From the NCBI GenBank assembly GCA_902462155.1, contig CABQAQ010000001.1, positions 124,001-188,000 on the forward strand: a DNA stretch of 64,000 nt, in the 5' to 3' direction. This document shows, one piece after another, positions 8,220 through 16,573 of the stretch. A program made the translations under genes and the position numbers. Source of the DNA: an uncultured bacterium. GTDB lineage: Bacteria > Cyanobacteriota > Vampirovibrionia > Gastranaerophilales > Gastranaerophilaceae. Every line of letters begins with the position of its first letter. Within the stretch, counting starts at the first letter, position 1. The notes under the pieces were generated by a model. The model was given only the letters and a program-made list of their open reading frames with translations. It was not told where the DNA came from and made no database searches.

Positions 8220-8411
8220 ATGTCAAAACAGTGTGATGTATGTGGTAAAAAACCACTTAAAGCAGCAAAAATTTCATTTTCTCATAAACAACATGTACAT
8301 AGACAGTTCCCTAATTTACAGAGTGTAAAAATTAATGTAAATGGTTCTGTTAAAAAAATTAAAGTATGTACTTCTTGTTTAAAAGCTAATAAAGTAGCTA
8401 AAGCTGTATAA
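8220..8411 (+). CDS. rpmB: 50S ribosomal protein L28 (bL28)
   Basis: This 63-residue protein starts MSKQCDVCGKKPLKAAKISF, continues with FPNLQSVKINVNGSVKKIKV, and ends with CTSCLKANKV. The Cys pairs CxxC (residues 5 and 8) and CxxC (C-terminal part) mark the zinc-binding C+ form of bL28. It is a small basic protein of the large ribosomal subunit near the E site. The length is normal. GGAAGG lies 9 nt upstream of the ATG. It stands alone with its own promoter and terminator. Confidence 0.95.
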   Translation: MSKQCDVCGKKPLKAAKISFSHKQHVHRQFPNLQSVKINVNGSVKKIKVCTSCLKANKVAKAV

Positions 8412-8436
8412 ACTTTATTAAATTAATTTAGTTATT

Positions 8437-8472
8437 AAGATAGATATGGAATTCCCATATCTATCTTATTTT
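8437..8472 (+). terminator. Intrinsic terminator after rpmB
   Basis: AAGATAGATATGG (8437-8449) pairs with CCATATCTATCTT (8455-8467), followed by a T-rich tail. Confidence 0.85.
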
Positions 8473-8706
8473 ATTTTTAAGTGTATTTTTTACAAATTTT
8501 ATTTATTAAATAATTTTGTATTATATATTTACACAAAATTAATTTATTTTTACCGTACGATATATTGTTTTTATCAGGATATTTAATAAAATCAATATTT
8601 AATATTACTTTTCTTAAATTTACTTCATTAAGATTTTATAAATTTAATTTATCCAATAGGGTTAGTTATCATGAGGAATTGTAAATTTTTATTTATAATA
8701 TTAATG
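8473..8706. other. AT-rich spacer without a recognisable gene
   Basis: I see no ORF with a ribosome-binding site and no tRNA signature. The only frame is a 17-codon ATG frame at about 8671, which is unconvincing. Confidence 0.5.
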
Positions 8707-8734
8707 TTGTCAAACTTATTTTAAAACATATAAT
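8707..8734 (+). promoter_or_regulatory. Sigma-70 promoter driving an intergenic small RNA candidate
   Basis: TTGTCA (8707-8712), a 16-nt spacer and a perfect TATAAT (8729-8734). No gene on the plus strand follows for more than 2 kb, so it probably serves a non-coding RNA. Confidence 0.6.
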
Positions 8735-8740
8735 AATCAT

Positions 8741-8885
8741 GTTAATAAGTTACGAGATGAAATGAGGTGATGGCCCAAACGCAAGTTATGTTTAACTTGT
8801 AGGTTTTTATGTTAAAAATAAGTCAAGAAAAATAAATATTATAAATAAAAATAAAGCTAACAAAATGTCAGCTTTATTTTTTTAT
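8741..8885 (+). ncRNA. Candidate stand-alone small RNA (about 145 nt)
   Basis: Predicted transcription begins just after the TTGTCA/TATAAT promoter and ends at the terminator at 8849-8885. The body holds the only GC-richer patch in this spacer (GATGGCCCAAACGCAAG, 8769-8785). A hairpin CAAGTTA/TAACTTG follows (about 8782-8799). An upstream AAGTTA (about 8748) could pair with the same TAACTT, giving two exclusive structures. A 10-codon frame (MAQTQVMFNL) after GAGGTG is also possible. The next plus-strand gene is leuS, more than 2 kb away, so this is not an ordinary leader. No known RNA family was recognised. Confidence 0.5.
8849..8885. terminator. Bidirectional terminator between the small RNA and the GGDEF gene
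   Basis: AAATAAAGCT (8849-8858) pairs with AGCTTTATTT (8870-8879). T residues follow on the plus strand and A/T tracts flank both sides. It can end the plus-strand RNA and the minus-strand GGDEF gene. Confidence 0.75.
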
Positions 8886-8899
8886 GAATGTTTATAATA

Positions 8900-9778
8900 T
8901 TAATATTCTAAATTGATTTGTGAAAATTGTACTATTTTATTTTTGCCACGTTTTTTAGCATTATATAAAGCGTGTTCAGAATAACGGATAAGAGTATTTG
9001 CATTTTCATCAACATTTGAAAGAAACGGATACGAAGCAATGCCGCCTGAGATAGTTATAGGATGACGTTCTGTTTCTCCGGCTGGAATAAATTCCATTTT
9101 TTCAACTTCTCTTCTGAATCTTTCTGCAAAAATAAAAGCATTATCGCTTGTTGTACTAGGAAGTACAACAATAAATTCTTCGTCACCATATCGTGTTAAA
9201 ATATCTTCTTTTCTTATTATATTTTTTAACATTTCGGCTATCTTTTTAAGTAAAACATCACCCCAATCGTAGCCGTACATATCGTTTACTACTTTAAAGT
9301 AATCGATATCTAAAAGTATACAAGAAACAACTGAATCGTAACGTCTGGCTCTTGACATCTCTGCTTCAAGACGTTCGTGTAAAAATTTCCTATTATGTAA
9401 GCCGGTTAATTCATCAGTAGTAGATAATATTTTTAATTTTTCTTTTAAGTCTTTAATTTTTAATAAATTTGAGATTTTTAAACATACCTCTTTTGAATTA
9501 AGTGACTCATAAGCAAAATCATAAGCATTACCCCTTAAAATAACATCATTAGGGAAACTTTTAGTAACAACTAAAGTAGGTACAATTAATTTTGTTACCA
9601 TAGCAAGTTCTTTTAACTTTTCTTCTGATGTTTCGATGACTATTAAATATGGGTTATATTTCTGAGCTGTTTTTAAATTATCTAAATTAAGAATCCTTAC
9701 ATCAAATTCTGTTTTATCTTTAAATAATTTTGCTATTTTTGATTGATTATTTTCAGAAAAAATTACAATATTTTTCAT
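8900..9778 (-). CDS. Diguanylate cyclase-like protein with variant active site (GDEEF)
   Basis: 292 residues. The N-terminal 105 residues look like a degenerate receiver-type alpha/beta domain. A linker helix (105-120) and a GGDEF domain follow (TDELTGLHNRKFLHERLEAE, DIDYFKVVND at 157-166). The active-site motif reads RYGDEEF, so the canonical G-G-D/E-E-F is G-D-E-E-F (198-202), with Asp for the second Gly. The inhibitory-site RxxD (RKED, 189-192) sits exactly five residues upstream. GGDEF enzymes make c-di-GMP from GTP. The substitution may weaken catalysis or turn the protein into a c-di-GMP sensor. Ribosome-binding site AAGG about 11 nt upstream. Confidence 0.88.
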   Translation of the reverse strand: MKNIVIFSENNQSKIAKLFKDKTEFDVRILNLDNLKTAQKYNPYLIVIETSEEKLKELAMVTKLIVPTLVVTKSFPNDVILRGNAYDFAYESLNSKEVCLKISNLLKIKDLKEKLKILSTTDELTGLHNRKFLHERLEAEMSRARRYDSVVSCILLDIDYFKVVNDMYGYDWGDVLLKKIAEMLKNIIRKEDILTRYGDEEFIVVLPSTTSDNAFIFAERFRREVEKMEFIPAGETERHPITISGGIASYPFLSNVDENANTLIRYSEHALYNAKKRGKNKIVQFSQINLEY

Positions 9779-9866
9779 ATATTTTTAAACCTTTTTTAAT
9801 TTTATATACAAATACTATTCTAAACTTTAATTAAATTATATAAAAAAAGAAAATAATATAACTCAA

Positions 9867-10916
9867 TTACAAAGAGGAATTTTTTAATAATTTATTATCA
9901 TAATCAATTCTTCCTATTAATTTATTAAGTTTTTTAGCGACTTCAAAGAATTGAGGAATACTTAAACTTTGAGCCCCATCAGAAGAAGCATTATCAGGAT
10001 CGTGATGTACTTCTATCATAATACCATTAGCTCCGGCAATAAGACCGGCTTTAGCCATAGGCTCAATAAGATATCTTCTTCCAGTCCCATGGCTAGGATC
10101 TACAATTATAGGTAAATGAGAATATTTTTTTATTATAGGCACAGAAGCAAGATCCAGAGTATTTCTTGAATAGTTATTATCTACACCTTTTATACCCCTT
10201 TCACATAAAATAACATAAGGGTTACCGTTTGAAAGAATATGTTCAGCAGCAAGAAGAAATTCTCTTATTTCAGCAGCAGGTCCACGTTTTAAAATAACAG
10301 GTTTATTACATTTACCAACAGCTTTAAGTAATTTAAAATTCTGCATGTTTCGGGCACCTATCTGTAATATATCAGCATACTCACATACCATAGGAATATC
10401 TAAAGTATCCATAACTTCGGTAACAACATAAAGACCGGTTTTTTCTCTTGCTTGAGCTAGATATTGTAAAGCTTTTTCTTCTAATCCTTGAAAATCATAA
10501 GGCGAAGTTCTTGGCTTAAAAGCTCCACCTCGTAAAAAATGACAACCCATTTCTTTTGCTGCTTTAGCTACTTCAAGTAAACCATCAAAATCTTTTTCAA
10601 CACAGCAAGGTCCAACCATAAGCACGGGCTTTTCTAGTCCACCGATTTTTACACCGTTTGGAAATTCTATTATTGTATCTTCACTTCTTCCTTCTCGTGA
10701 TGCTAATTTATATGGATCTTGAATCTGTTTTACATCACGTACACCTTCTAAGGATGCTAATGACCTTGGGTCTACTAGTCTTCTATCTCCAATAGCTGCA
10801 ATTACTGTCATAATGTCGCCTTTATTTAATATTACTTTAAACCCTTTTTTTTCTAAGGTCTTAATTACAACTTCAATATTTTTTTGTGTAGCTCTTGGCT
10901 CCATGATTATTATCAT
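9867..10916 (-). CDS. aroF: 3-deoxy-7-phosphoheptulonate (DAHP) synthase with N-terminal ferredoxin-like domain
   Basis: 349 residues. The first about 80 residues form an ACT/ferredoxin-like regulatory domain (VIKTLEKKGFKVILNKG, GVRDVKQIQDPYKLASRE). The type I-beta catalytic barrel follows, with VGPCCVE, LRGGAFKPRTSPYDFQGL, EVMDT, QIGARNMQNF, LKRGPAA, CERGIKG and VDPSHGTGRR. The enzyme condenses phosphoenolpyruvate and erythrose-4-phosphate in the first step of the shikimate pathway. The domain order matches the Thermotoga-type feedback-regulated enzyme. The ATG at 10916 is favoured by AAAGGA eight nt upstream; an internal ATG four codons later is possible. A Cys replaces the usual Ser in GPCSVE. 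Confidence 0.93.
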   Translation of the reverse strand: MIIIMEPRATQKNIEVVIKTLEKKGFKVILNKGDIMTVIAAIGDRRLVDPRSLASLEGVRDVKQIQDPYKLASREGRSEDTIIEFPNGVKIGGLEKPVLMVGPCCVEKDFDGLLEVAKAAKEMGCHFLRGGAFKPRTSPYDFQGLEEKALQYLAQAREKTGLYVVTEVMDTLDIPMVCEYADILQIGARNMQNFKLLKAVGKCNKPVILKRGPAAEIREFLLAAEHILSNGNPYVILCERGIKGVDNNYSRNTLDLASVPIIKKYSHLPIIVDPSHGTGRRYLIEPMAKAGLIAGANGIMIEVHHDPDNASSDGAQSLSIPQFFEVAKKLNKLIGRIDYDNKLLKNSSL

Positions 10917-11157
10917 ATATTTTTTCCTTTATTACTATAAATATAATGTCTAAGGCCAAAATATATCATATTTATTCTCTTTTCTCAACTTTATAATACA
11001 TCTTAACAATTTTGTAACACAGAAGTTAGTTCTGTATTATACTTGTTTCTTAATTTGTATTTTTTATGTTAATGATATTGGCCAAAAAAATATTTTTGAG
11101 ATATTATATATAATTATAGTAAAAATTTATATAGAATAAAGTAAAGAGGATGAAAAA

Positions 11158-13635
11158 GTGATTGAAGAATTATATTTTCCACAAAAAATAGAAAAAAAAT
11201 GGCAAAAACAATGGGAAGATTCTAATTTAAATAAAGTAGAAGATAGTTCTTCAAAACCTAAGTATTATGCTTTATCAATGTTTCCTTATCCTTCAGGGAA
11301 ATTGCATATGGGGCATGTTCGTAATTATACAATAACAGATCTTATAGCTAGATTTAAGCGCATGACAGGTTATAATGTACTTCACCCGATGGGTTGGGAT
11401 AGTTTTGGTTTACCGGCTGAAAATGCTGCTATACAAAAATGTGCAAATCCTAAAGATTGGACTTTAGCTAATATTGATTATATGAAAAAACAACTCAAAA
11501 TGTTAGGCTTAATGTATGATTGGGATAGAGAAGTCGCTACTTGTCTTCCGGAGTATTATAAATGGACACAATATTTATTCCAACAGTTCTATAAAAAAGG
11601 ACTTGCTTATAAAAAAGAAGCAGCTGTAAATTGGTGTAATAAATGCTCAACTGTTTTAGCTAATGAACAAGTAATAGACGGAAAATGCTGGAGATGTGAT
11701 CAGGTTGTAGAACGAAAATATTTATCACAATGGTTCTTAAAAATTACAGAATATGCTCAGGAACTTTTAGATAGCATAGATAAACTTGACGGTTGGGGTG
11801 AAAATGTTAAGTTAATGCAAAAAAACTGGATAGGTAAATCTACCGGAGCTATTTTAAAATTTAAAGTAAAAGAAATAGATGGTTTGTATGTAGATGTATA
11901 TACAACAAGACCTGATACCGTATATGGAGTTACATATCTTGTTGTTGCACCTGAATATAAAGATATAGAAAGATTAACAACACAAGAAAATAAAGAGCAG
12001 GTAGAAGAATATAGAAAAGAAGCTAGGAAAATGACAGAGATTGAAAGACTAGCTTCTCAAAGAGAAAAAACAGGAGTTAAGCTTGGTACACACGTAATCA
12101 ATCCTTTTAATAACGAAATTATTCCTTTATGGACTGCTGATTATGCTTTAGTTGAATACGGTACCGGTGCTGTAATGGCTGTACCTACACATGATGAAAG
12201 AGATTTTGAGTTTGCTAAAAAGTTTAACTTGCCTATGAAAATAGTTATTGACAATCCAAAAGAACCTTTAAAAGATAACTTGGATAAAGCTTTTGTAGAC
12301 GAAGGTATACTTGTAAATTCAGATGAATTTAATGGTATGAGCAATATAAAAGCAAAAGAAGCTATAATTAAAAAAGCACAAGAAAATGGATTTGGAATAG
12401 CAAAGACACAGTATAGACTAAGAGATTGGTTAATATCCCGTCAGAGATATTGGGGAGCACCTATACCTGTTGTTTATTGTGAAAAGTGTGGAATCCAACT
12501 GGTTCCGGAAGACCAGTTACCGGTATTATTACCTGAAGATATAGATTTTAAAGTAGAAGGAAAATCTCCTATCTTGACATCAAAAACTTTCTTAGAAACA
12601 ACTTGTCCAAAATGTTCAGGTAAAGCTATAAGAGAAACTGATACTATGGATACTTTTATTTGTTCTAGTTGGTATTATTTAAGATATTGTGACCCGAAAA
12701 ATACACAAAAACCTTTTAGTAAAGAACTTGTAGATAAATGGCTTCCAGTTGATCAATATGTAGGCGGTATAGAACATGCTATTTTACATTTACTTTATTC
12801 TAGATTTTTTACAAAAGCTTTAAGAGATATGGGCTTTTTAAGTTTTGATGAGCCGTTTAAAAATTTATTAACACAAGGTATGGTCTTAAAAGACGGATCA
12901 AAGATGTCAAAATCAAAGGGAAATACTGTAGATCCGGATGAAATTTTTGAAAATTATGGTGCAGATACAGCCAGATTGTTTATTCTTTCAGATTCTCCGG
13001 CTGAAAGAGATTTTGATTGGTCTGATGCTGGTGTTGAGGGATGTTATAAGTTCTTAAACAGAGTCTGGAGATTATTTGCTAAGTATCAGAGCTATTTGAC
13101 TTTAGATTATAAACTTGAAAAATCTAATTTATCTAAAAAAGATGAAGATCTTTTACGTGAAACTCATATTGCCATTAAGAAAATAACACACGATATTACC
13201 TGCGAATTCCAATTTAATACTGTAATATCTAAGTATCGTGAGTTTGTTAATACAATTTATAATTATACAACTTCAGTTGAAAATATAAATAAAGATGTTT
13301 TTAGTTTTGCTTGTATTACTTTATTAAAGCTTATGGCACCTGTATGTGTTCATTTAACAGAAGAGTTATATAATAATCTGGGTTCTGATAAGTCTATACA
13401 TTTAGAATCTTGGCCTGAATATGATGAAGCTTTAGCAAAGACAAGTAGTATTACCTTAGTTTTACAAGTGAATGGTAAAGTTCGAGATAAAGTAGAAGTA
13501 GAAATGGATACATCTAAAGAAGATTTAGAAAAAATTGCTTTTAGTAGTGAGAAAATAAAAGAATTTACTAAAGATAAAACTATAGTAAAGGTAATATGTG
13601 TTCCAAATAAGCTTGTAAATCTGGTTGTAAAATAA
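11158..13635 (+). CDS. leuS: Leucyl-tRNA synthetase
   Basis: 825 residues, a full-length bacterial LeuRS. The class I HIGH motif appears as PSGKLHMGHVRNY. A zinc-type insertion (CNKCSTVLANEQ, CWRCDQVV) follows, then the CP1 editing domain with TTRPDTVYGVTYLVVAPEY and MAVPTHDERD. LeuRS-specific QYVGGIEHAILHLLY comes next, then KMSKS as DGSKMSKSKGN, an anticodon-binding helical domain and a C-terminal domain ending LVNLVVK. The start codon is GTG at 11158 after AGAGGA; an ATG 8 nt upstream in another frame hits a stop at once. It is followed at 23 nt by folK, so probably co-transcribed. No T-box was seen upstream. Confidence 0.97.
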   Translation: MIEELYFPQKIEKKWQKQWEDSNLNKVEDSSSKPKYYALSMFPYPSGKLHMGHVRNYTITDLIARFKRMTGYNVLHPMGWDSFGLPAENAAIQKCANPKDWTLANIDYMKKQLKMLGLMYDWDREVATCLPEYYKWTQYLFQQFYKKGLAYKKEAAVNWCNKCSTVLANEQVIDGKCWRCDQVVERKYLSQWFLKITEYAQELLDSIDKLDGWGENVKLMQKNWIGKSTGAILKFKVKEIDGLYVDVYTTRPDTVYGVTYLVVAPEYKDIERLTTQENKEQVEEYRKEARKMTEIERLASQREKTGVKLGTHVINPFNNEIIPLWTADYALVEYGTGAVMAVPTHDERDFEFAKKFNLPMKIVIDNPKEPLKDNLDKAFVDEGILVNSDEFNGMSNIKAKEAIIKKAQENGFGIAKTQYRLRDWLISRQRYWGAPIPVVYCEKCGIQLVPEDQLPVLLPEDIDFKVEGKSPILTSKTFLETTCPKCSGKAIRETDTMDTFICSSWYYLRYCDPKNTQKPFSKELVDKWLPVDQYVGGIEHAILHLLYSRFFTKALRDMGFLSFDEPFKNLLTQGMVLKDGSKMSKSKGNTVDPDEIFENYGADTARLFILSDSPAERDFDWSDAGVEGCYKFLNRVWRLFAKYQSYLTLDYKLEKSNLSKKDEDLLRETHIAIKKITHDITCEFQFNTVISKYREFVNTIYNYTTSVENINKDVFSFACITLLKLMAPVCVHLTEELYNNLGSDKSIHLESWPEYDEALAKTSSITLVLQVNGKVRDKVEVEMDTSKEDLEKIAFSSEKIKEFTKDKTIVKVICVPNKLVNLVVK

Positions 13636-13658
13636 CAATAAAGGGATGTATTTGTTTT

Positions 13659-14171
13659 ATGCCAATAGTTTATTTATCATTAGGATCTAATTTAGGTGAT
13701 AAGGTTGGGAATATTCAACAAGCATCAAGCTTATTAACCAATGATGGTAATCTGAAGCTTATAAGAGCATCAGCTTTTTATGATACTGAACCTTGGGGTG
13801 AGAAAAAACAGGATTGGTTTTTAAATGCGGTATTAGAAATAAGTACGAAATTAAGCCCAATAGATTTACTTAAACATTGTTTAAATATTGAAAAAATAAT
13901 GGGAAGAGTAAGAGATAAGAATAAAAAATGGGCAGAACGTATTATAGATATAGATATATTATTCTATGAAAATGATATAATAAATAAAATGGATTTAATT
14001 ATACCACATCCGTTATTACATAAAAGGGCATTTGTTCTTGTTCCATTATTAGAACTTATTGCGGATTATAAGCATCCAATATTTAATAAAACAATAGAAG
14101 AACTTTATGAATTACTTGAAGATCCTGAGGATGTATTTTTATACGGAACAAGATTAGAAGATAATGAGTAA
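13659..14171 (+). CDS. folK: 2-amino-4-hydroxy-6-hydroxymethyldihydropteridine pyrophosphokinase
   Basis: 170 residues with HPPK signatures: VYLSLGSNLGDKVGNIQQA at the N-terminus, YDTEPWGEKKQDWFLNAV, IMGRVRDKNKKWAERIIDID and ILFYEND, then IPHPLLHKRAFVLVPLLEL. It transfers pyrophosphate from ATP to the pterin in folate synthesis. The length (about 160-170) is normal. The ribosome-binding site AAAGGGA precedes the ATG. It overlaps the next gene by 8 nt, which indicates translational coupling within a leuS-folK-flavoprotein unit. Confidence 0.95.
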   Translation: MPIVYLSLGSNLGDKVGNIQQASSLLTNDGNLKLIRASAFYDTEPWGEKKQDWFLNAVLEISTKLSPIDLLKHCLNIEKIMGRVRDKNKKWAERIIDIDILFYENDIINKMDLIIPHPLLHKRAFVLVPLLELIADYKHPIFNKTIEELYELLEDPEDVFLYGTRLEDNE

Positions 14172-15387
14172 AATATTATCAAGAGAAAGGACAATAGGTA
14201 TTATAGGCTCTGGTCCTTCCGGAGTAATGACAGCAATTACAGCATCTTCTAATAAAAATAATAAGATTGTATTGTTTGACAAAAGAGATATATTAATGAC
14301 AATACTCCCTACAGGGGGAAAGAGATGTAATCTTGGATATCAAGAATTTGATATAAAAAGTTTGGCAAAATATTATCCAAGGGGTGAAAAATTTTTACTA
14401 TCATTATTTTCAAGATTTTCTACTAAGGATACTATAGAATTTTTTAATAAAATTAATGTTAAAACTTATGCACAAGATGATAGGAGGATTTTTCCTAAAA
14501 CAAATAGTTCTAAAGATGTACGAGAAAAGCTTATTATCGAATTGAAAAAAAACAAGAATATAGAATATAAAAAAGAAAAAATAATTGATTTAAAATTAAT
14601 AAAAGATAAAGATAATAAGACAAAAAGTAAGTTTATATTAACTACAGATAGAAAAAATGAATATGAATTTGACAATATAGTATTAGCAGCAGGCGGAAAA
14701 AATAATTTATATGATAATATTAGTTTTCTTGGACATAAAATAATTCCTTTAAAGCCGGCATTATGTTCTTTGAGGATAAAAGAAGAAAATTTTTATAAGC
14801 TATCAGGATTAACTTTAAGAAACATAAGAGCAAAAGCTGAAAAAAATTTGATAACAGGTGATTTATTGTTTTCACATAATAAATTAACTGGACCATTAAT
14901 TTATAAAATTTCTTCTATATTTGCATATAAAGAGTTTCCGTATTCTATTTATTTAAATTTTACAGAATATAATATAGAGGAATTAAAAAATAAAATATTA
15001 AATAGTAAATTAAATAATGTTAATAAAAATATAATAAACATTATTGCTGAATATATACCAAGATCTCTTGGATTTGTGCTTTTAGAATATTTAAATATTG
15101 ATAGTAATTTAAAATTAAATGAAATAAGTAAAAAGAATATTAATTTAATATGTGAAAAAATAGTAAATTTTGAAGTTAATGTAACCGATAGTGTAAAAGG
15201 AGATGAAGTTGTAACTGCAGGTGGAATATCTTTAGATGAGGTTAATAATAAAACTTTAGAATCAAAGATCATAGAAGGTTTGTATTTTGTAGGGGAGAAT
15301 TTAGATATAGATGGATTTACAGGTGGATTTAATCTACAGAATTGTTGGACAAGTGGTTATATTGTTGGTAAAGCATTAAGTTCGTAA
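14164..15387 (+). CDS. BaiN/HI0933-family FAD-dependent oxidoreductase
   Basis: 407 residues. The N-terminal Rossmann FAD motif is GIIGSGPSGVMTAI. The family-specific PTGGKRCNLGY comes next, then the second FAD contact (NIVLAAGGK). The C-terminal block reads GDEVVTAGGISLDEV followed by GLYFVGENLDIDGFTGGFNL, typical of the HI0933-like flavoproteins. Known relatives include BaiN, a bile-acid ring reductase of gut clostridia, but most members have no known substrate and no bile-acid genes surround this one. It overlaps folK by 8 nt. I assign the family confidently but not the reaction. Confidence 0.85.
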   Translation: MSKILSRERTIGIIGSGPSGVMTAITASSNKNNKIVLFDKRDILMTILPTGGKRCNLGYQEFDIKSLAKYYPRGEKFLLSLFSRFSTKDTIEFFNKINVKTYAQDDRRIFPKTNSSKDVREKLIIELKKNKNIEYKKEKIIDLKLIKDKDNKTKSKFILTTDRKNEYEFDNIVLAAGGKNNLYDNISFLGHKIIPLKPALCSLRIKEENFYKLSGLTLRNIRAKAEKNLITGDLLFSHNKLTGPLIYKISSIFAYKEFPYSIYLNFTEYNIEELKNKILNSKLNNVNKNIINIIAEYIPRSLGFVLLEYLNIDSNLKLNEISKKNINLICEKIVNFEVNVTDSVKGDEVVTAGGISLDEVNNKTLESKIIEGLYFVGENLDIDGFTGGFNLQNCWTSGYIVGKALSS

Positions 15388-15465
15388 AGATAATATAGAA
15401 TTTTATTAAAAAGCAAATTTGATTTAAGAATAAATAACAATATTATTGAGGAAATAATTTAAAAA

Positions 15466-15499
15466 TAAAAAAAAGCTATGAGTTTCGAGGTTCATAGCT
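15466..15499 (-). terminator. Minus-strand intrinsic terminator
   Basis: The stem 15474-15481 with 15492-15499 is followed on the minus strand by TTTTTTTT. It has no T-tract on the plus strand, so it terminates a minus-strand transcript rather than the flavoprotein gene. Confidence 0.75.
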
Positions 15500-15610
15500 A
15501 GTCAGATTAGGGATATGTGTATCGTAATTTCTCTCTTAAGGAGTATTTACAAGTTTTATATTAACAATATAAAAATACGACGACATCATCTCTAATATTG
15601 AATAAATAAG
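15466..15610 (-). ncRNA. Candidate minus-strand small RNA with a CUCCUU single-stranded segment
   Basis: Read on the minus strand, a small hairpin (TTTATATT/AATATAAA with a GTT loop) is followed by an unpaired stretch containing ACTCCTTAAGAGAG. A strong terminator hairpin ends the element (AGCTATGA/TCATAGCT, 15474-15499, then eight T). The layout of hairpin, exposed CUCCUU and terminator resembles cyanobacterial Yfr1, whose CUCCUC core masks ribosome-binding sites. No clear promoter was found, and the element lies downstream of the small gene at 15744, so it could instead be a processed 3' product. Confidence 0.3.
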
Positions 15611-15680
15611 ATAATTTTCATCTGTTTATAGGAGCTTAATATTTCTTAATATATTAATATTTAAGTAGCTGAAAAGTAAT

Positions 15681-15711
15681 AAAAACAGAGCTTTTAAGAT
15701 AAAAAGCTCTG
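15681..15711 (-). terminator. Intrinsic terminator after the small minus-strand gene
   Basis: CAGAGCTTTT (15686-15695) pairs with AAAAGCTCTG (15702-15711) with T residues following on the minus strand (15681-15685). Confidence 0.8.
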
Positions 15712-15743
15712 AATGTATAAAAATAAAATTAATAAAAAATGAA

Positions 15744-15935
15744 TTAAATTTGTGTATCAAATTTTGTAGAAGATTTATCAGAAGATTTACGAAGAAAGAT
15801 ATCTTCTACAGAATTATTTGTAGAAGAAGCTTGGTAATCTAATTGAGAGGATAACTTTTGTTTTGAGAAATTATTATTAATTTTATTAGGTAATCTAGAA
15901 GTCATCATGTTGAAATTAAATTGATAACTAGACAT
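15744..15935 (-). CDS. Hypothetical 63-residue Ser/Asn-rich protein
   Basis: 63 residues, opening MSSYQFNFNMMTSRLPNKIN. It is rich in Ser, Asn and Lys, with no signal peptide, membrane span or recognised domain; it is probably disordered. It is supported as a gene by a strong GAAGGAGGT upstream of the ATG and by a terminator just downstream (15686-15711). It follows the 109-residue ORF at 15982 on the same strand with a 46-nt gap, so the two are likely co-transcribed and divergent from the GlgC-like gene. Function unknown. Confidence 0.6.
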   Translation of the reverse strand: MSSYQFNFNMMTSRLPNKINNNFSKQKLSSQLDYQASSTNNSVEDIFLRKSSDKSSTKFDTQI

Positions 15936-15981
15936 TACGAATATAACCTCCTTCTTTTAAACAATGTAATTAACGTAGAAT

Positions 15982-16311
15982 TTACCCTAGTGTCTGGAAA
16001 TGATTTTGCTTGGTTTGATTTTGTAGTGATACTTTTTGAGAATCTAAAGATAAAGATTCCTTTAATAGTTCTTGTCTTTTTATAGAATTGGCTAGTAGAA
16101 AGTTAGTGTTATTATTTTCCTTGATATTATCAATAATGGAATCAGGAATGGAAGAATTGGAAAAAATTAACGAATCTACATTAACTTTCGAATTATTATT
16201 ACGCAACAGAAAATTATTGTCTGATTTATTCAGATTCTGCTTATTATTAAAAGTAGATTGATTATTTTTTCTTATGGAAAGGGTAAGATTTCCAAAATTT
16301 ATGTCGGACAT
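15982..16311 (-). CDS. Hypothetical 109-residue Asn-rich protein
   Basis: I take the ATG at 16311 (MSDINFGNLTLSIRKNNQST). The frame also extends to a GTG at 16332, but that lacks a ribosome-binding site. About one fifth of the residues are Asn. No signal peptide, membrane helix or known domain is visible. The INFG near the N-terminus echoes the ISFG motifs of the divergent neighbours at 16574 and 18851. It lies upstream of the small gene at 15744 on the same strand. Function unknown; a disordered or exported accessory protein is possible. Confidence 0.5.
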   Translation of the reverse strand: MSDINFGNLTLSIRKNNQSTFNNKQNLNKSDNNFLLRNNNSKVNVDSLIFSNSSIPDSIIDNIKENNNTNFLLANSIKRQELLKESLSLDSQKVSLQNQTKQNHFQTLG

Positions 16312-16573
16312 TTTTATAGCGCTTTCTAACACATATCTACATGGTATATTTAGTATATACGGATGATATAATAAAAACTTTAGAAAAAAAATAGAAATAT
16401 TAAGAAAAATTTACAAATACTAATAGTAATAGGAGTAAGAAATAAATAGGATTTGGTGTAAAGATATGTTACAAAAATGGATAAAATTGTTTAGTAAGTA
16501 GCAAATTTTATATTTTGAGTTTTTAAAACGAAAGTTAGTTAGTGTATAGAAGAAAAGTTAGGAGAATTATTAA

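Noticed and set aside
8769..8800. Resemblance of GGTGATGGCCCAAACGC to the fluoride (crcB) riboswitch core
   Set aside because: The 3' conserved element (GCUGAUGAC/UCCUAC) is missing, the upstream stem does not match, and no fluoride-transport gene follows on that strand.
10917..11157. T-box leader upstream of leuS
   Set aside because: No T-box sequence (AGGGUGGNACCGCG) or specifier stem was found in the 241-nt region.
14949..15272. 107-codon minus-strand ORF inside the flavoprotein gene
   Set aside because: Antisense shadow of a conserved gene; hydrophobic composition is typical of the reverse frame of AT-rich coding sequence.
16312..16332. Upstream GTG start for the 109-residue minus-strand ORF
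   Set aside because: No ribosome-binding site precedes the GTG; the ATG at 16311 gives the better-supported start.
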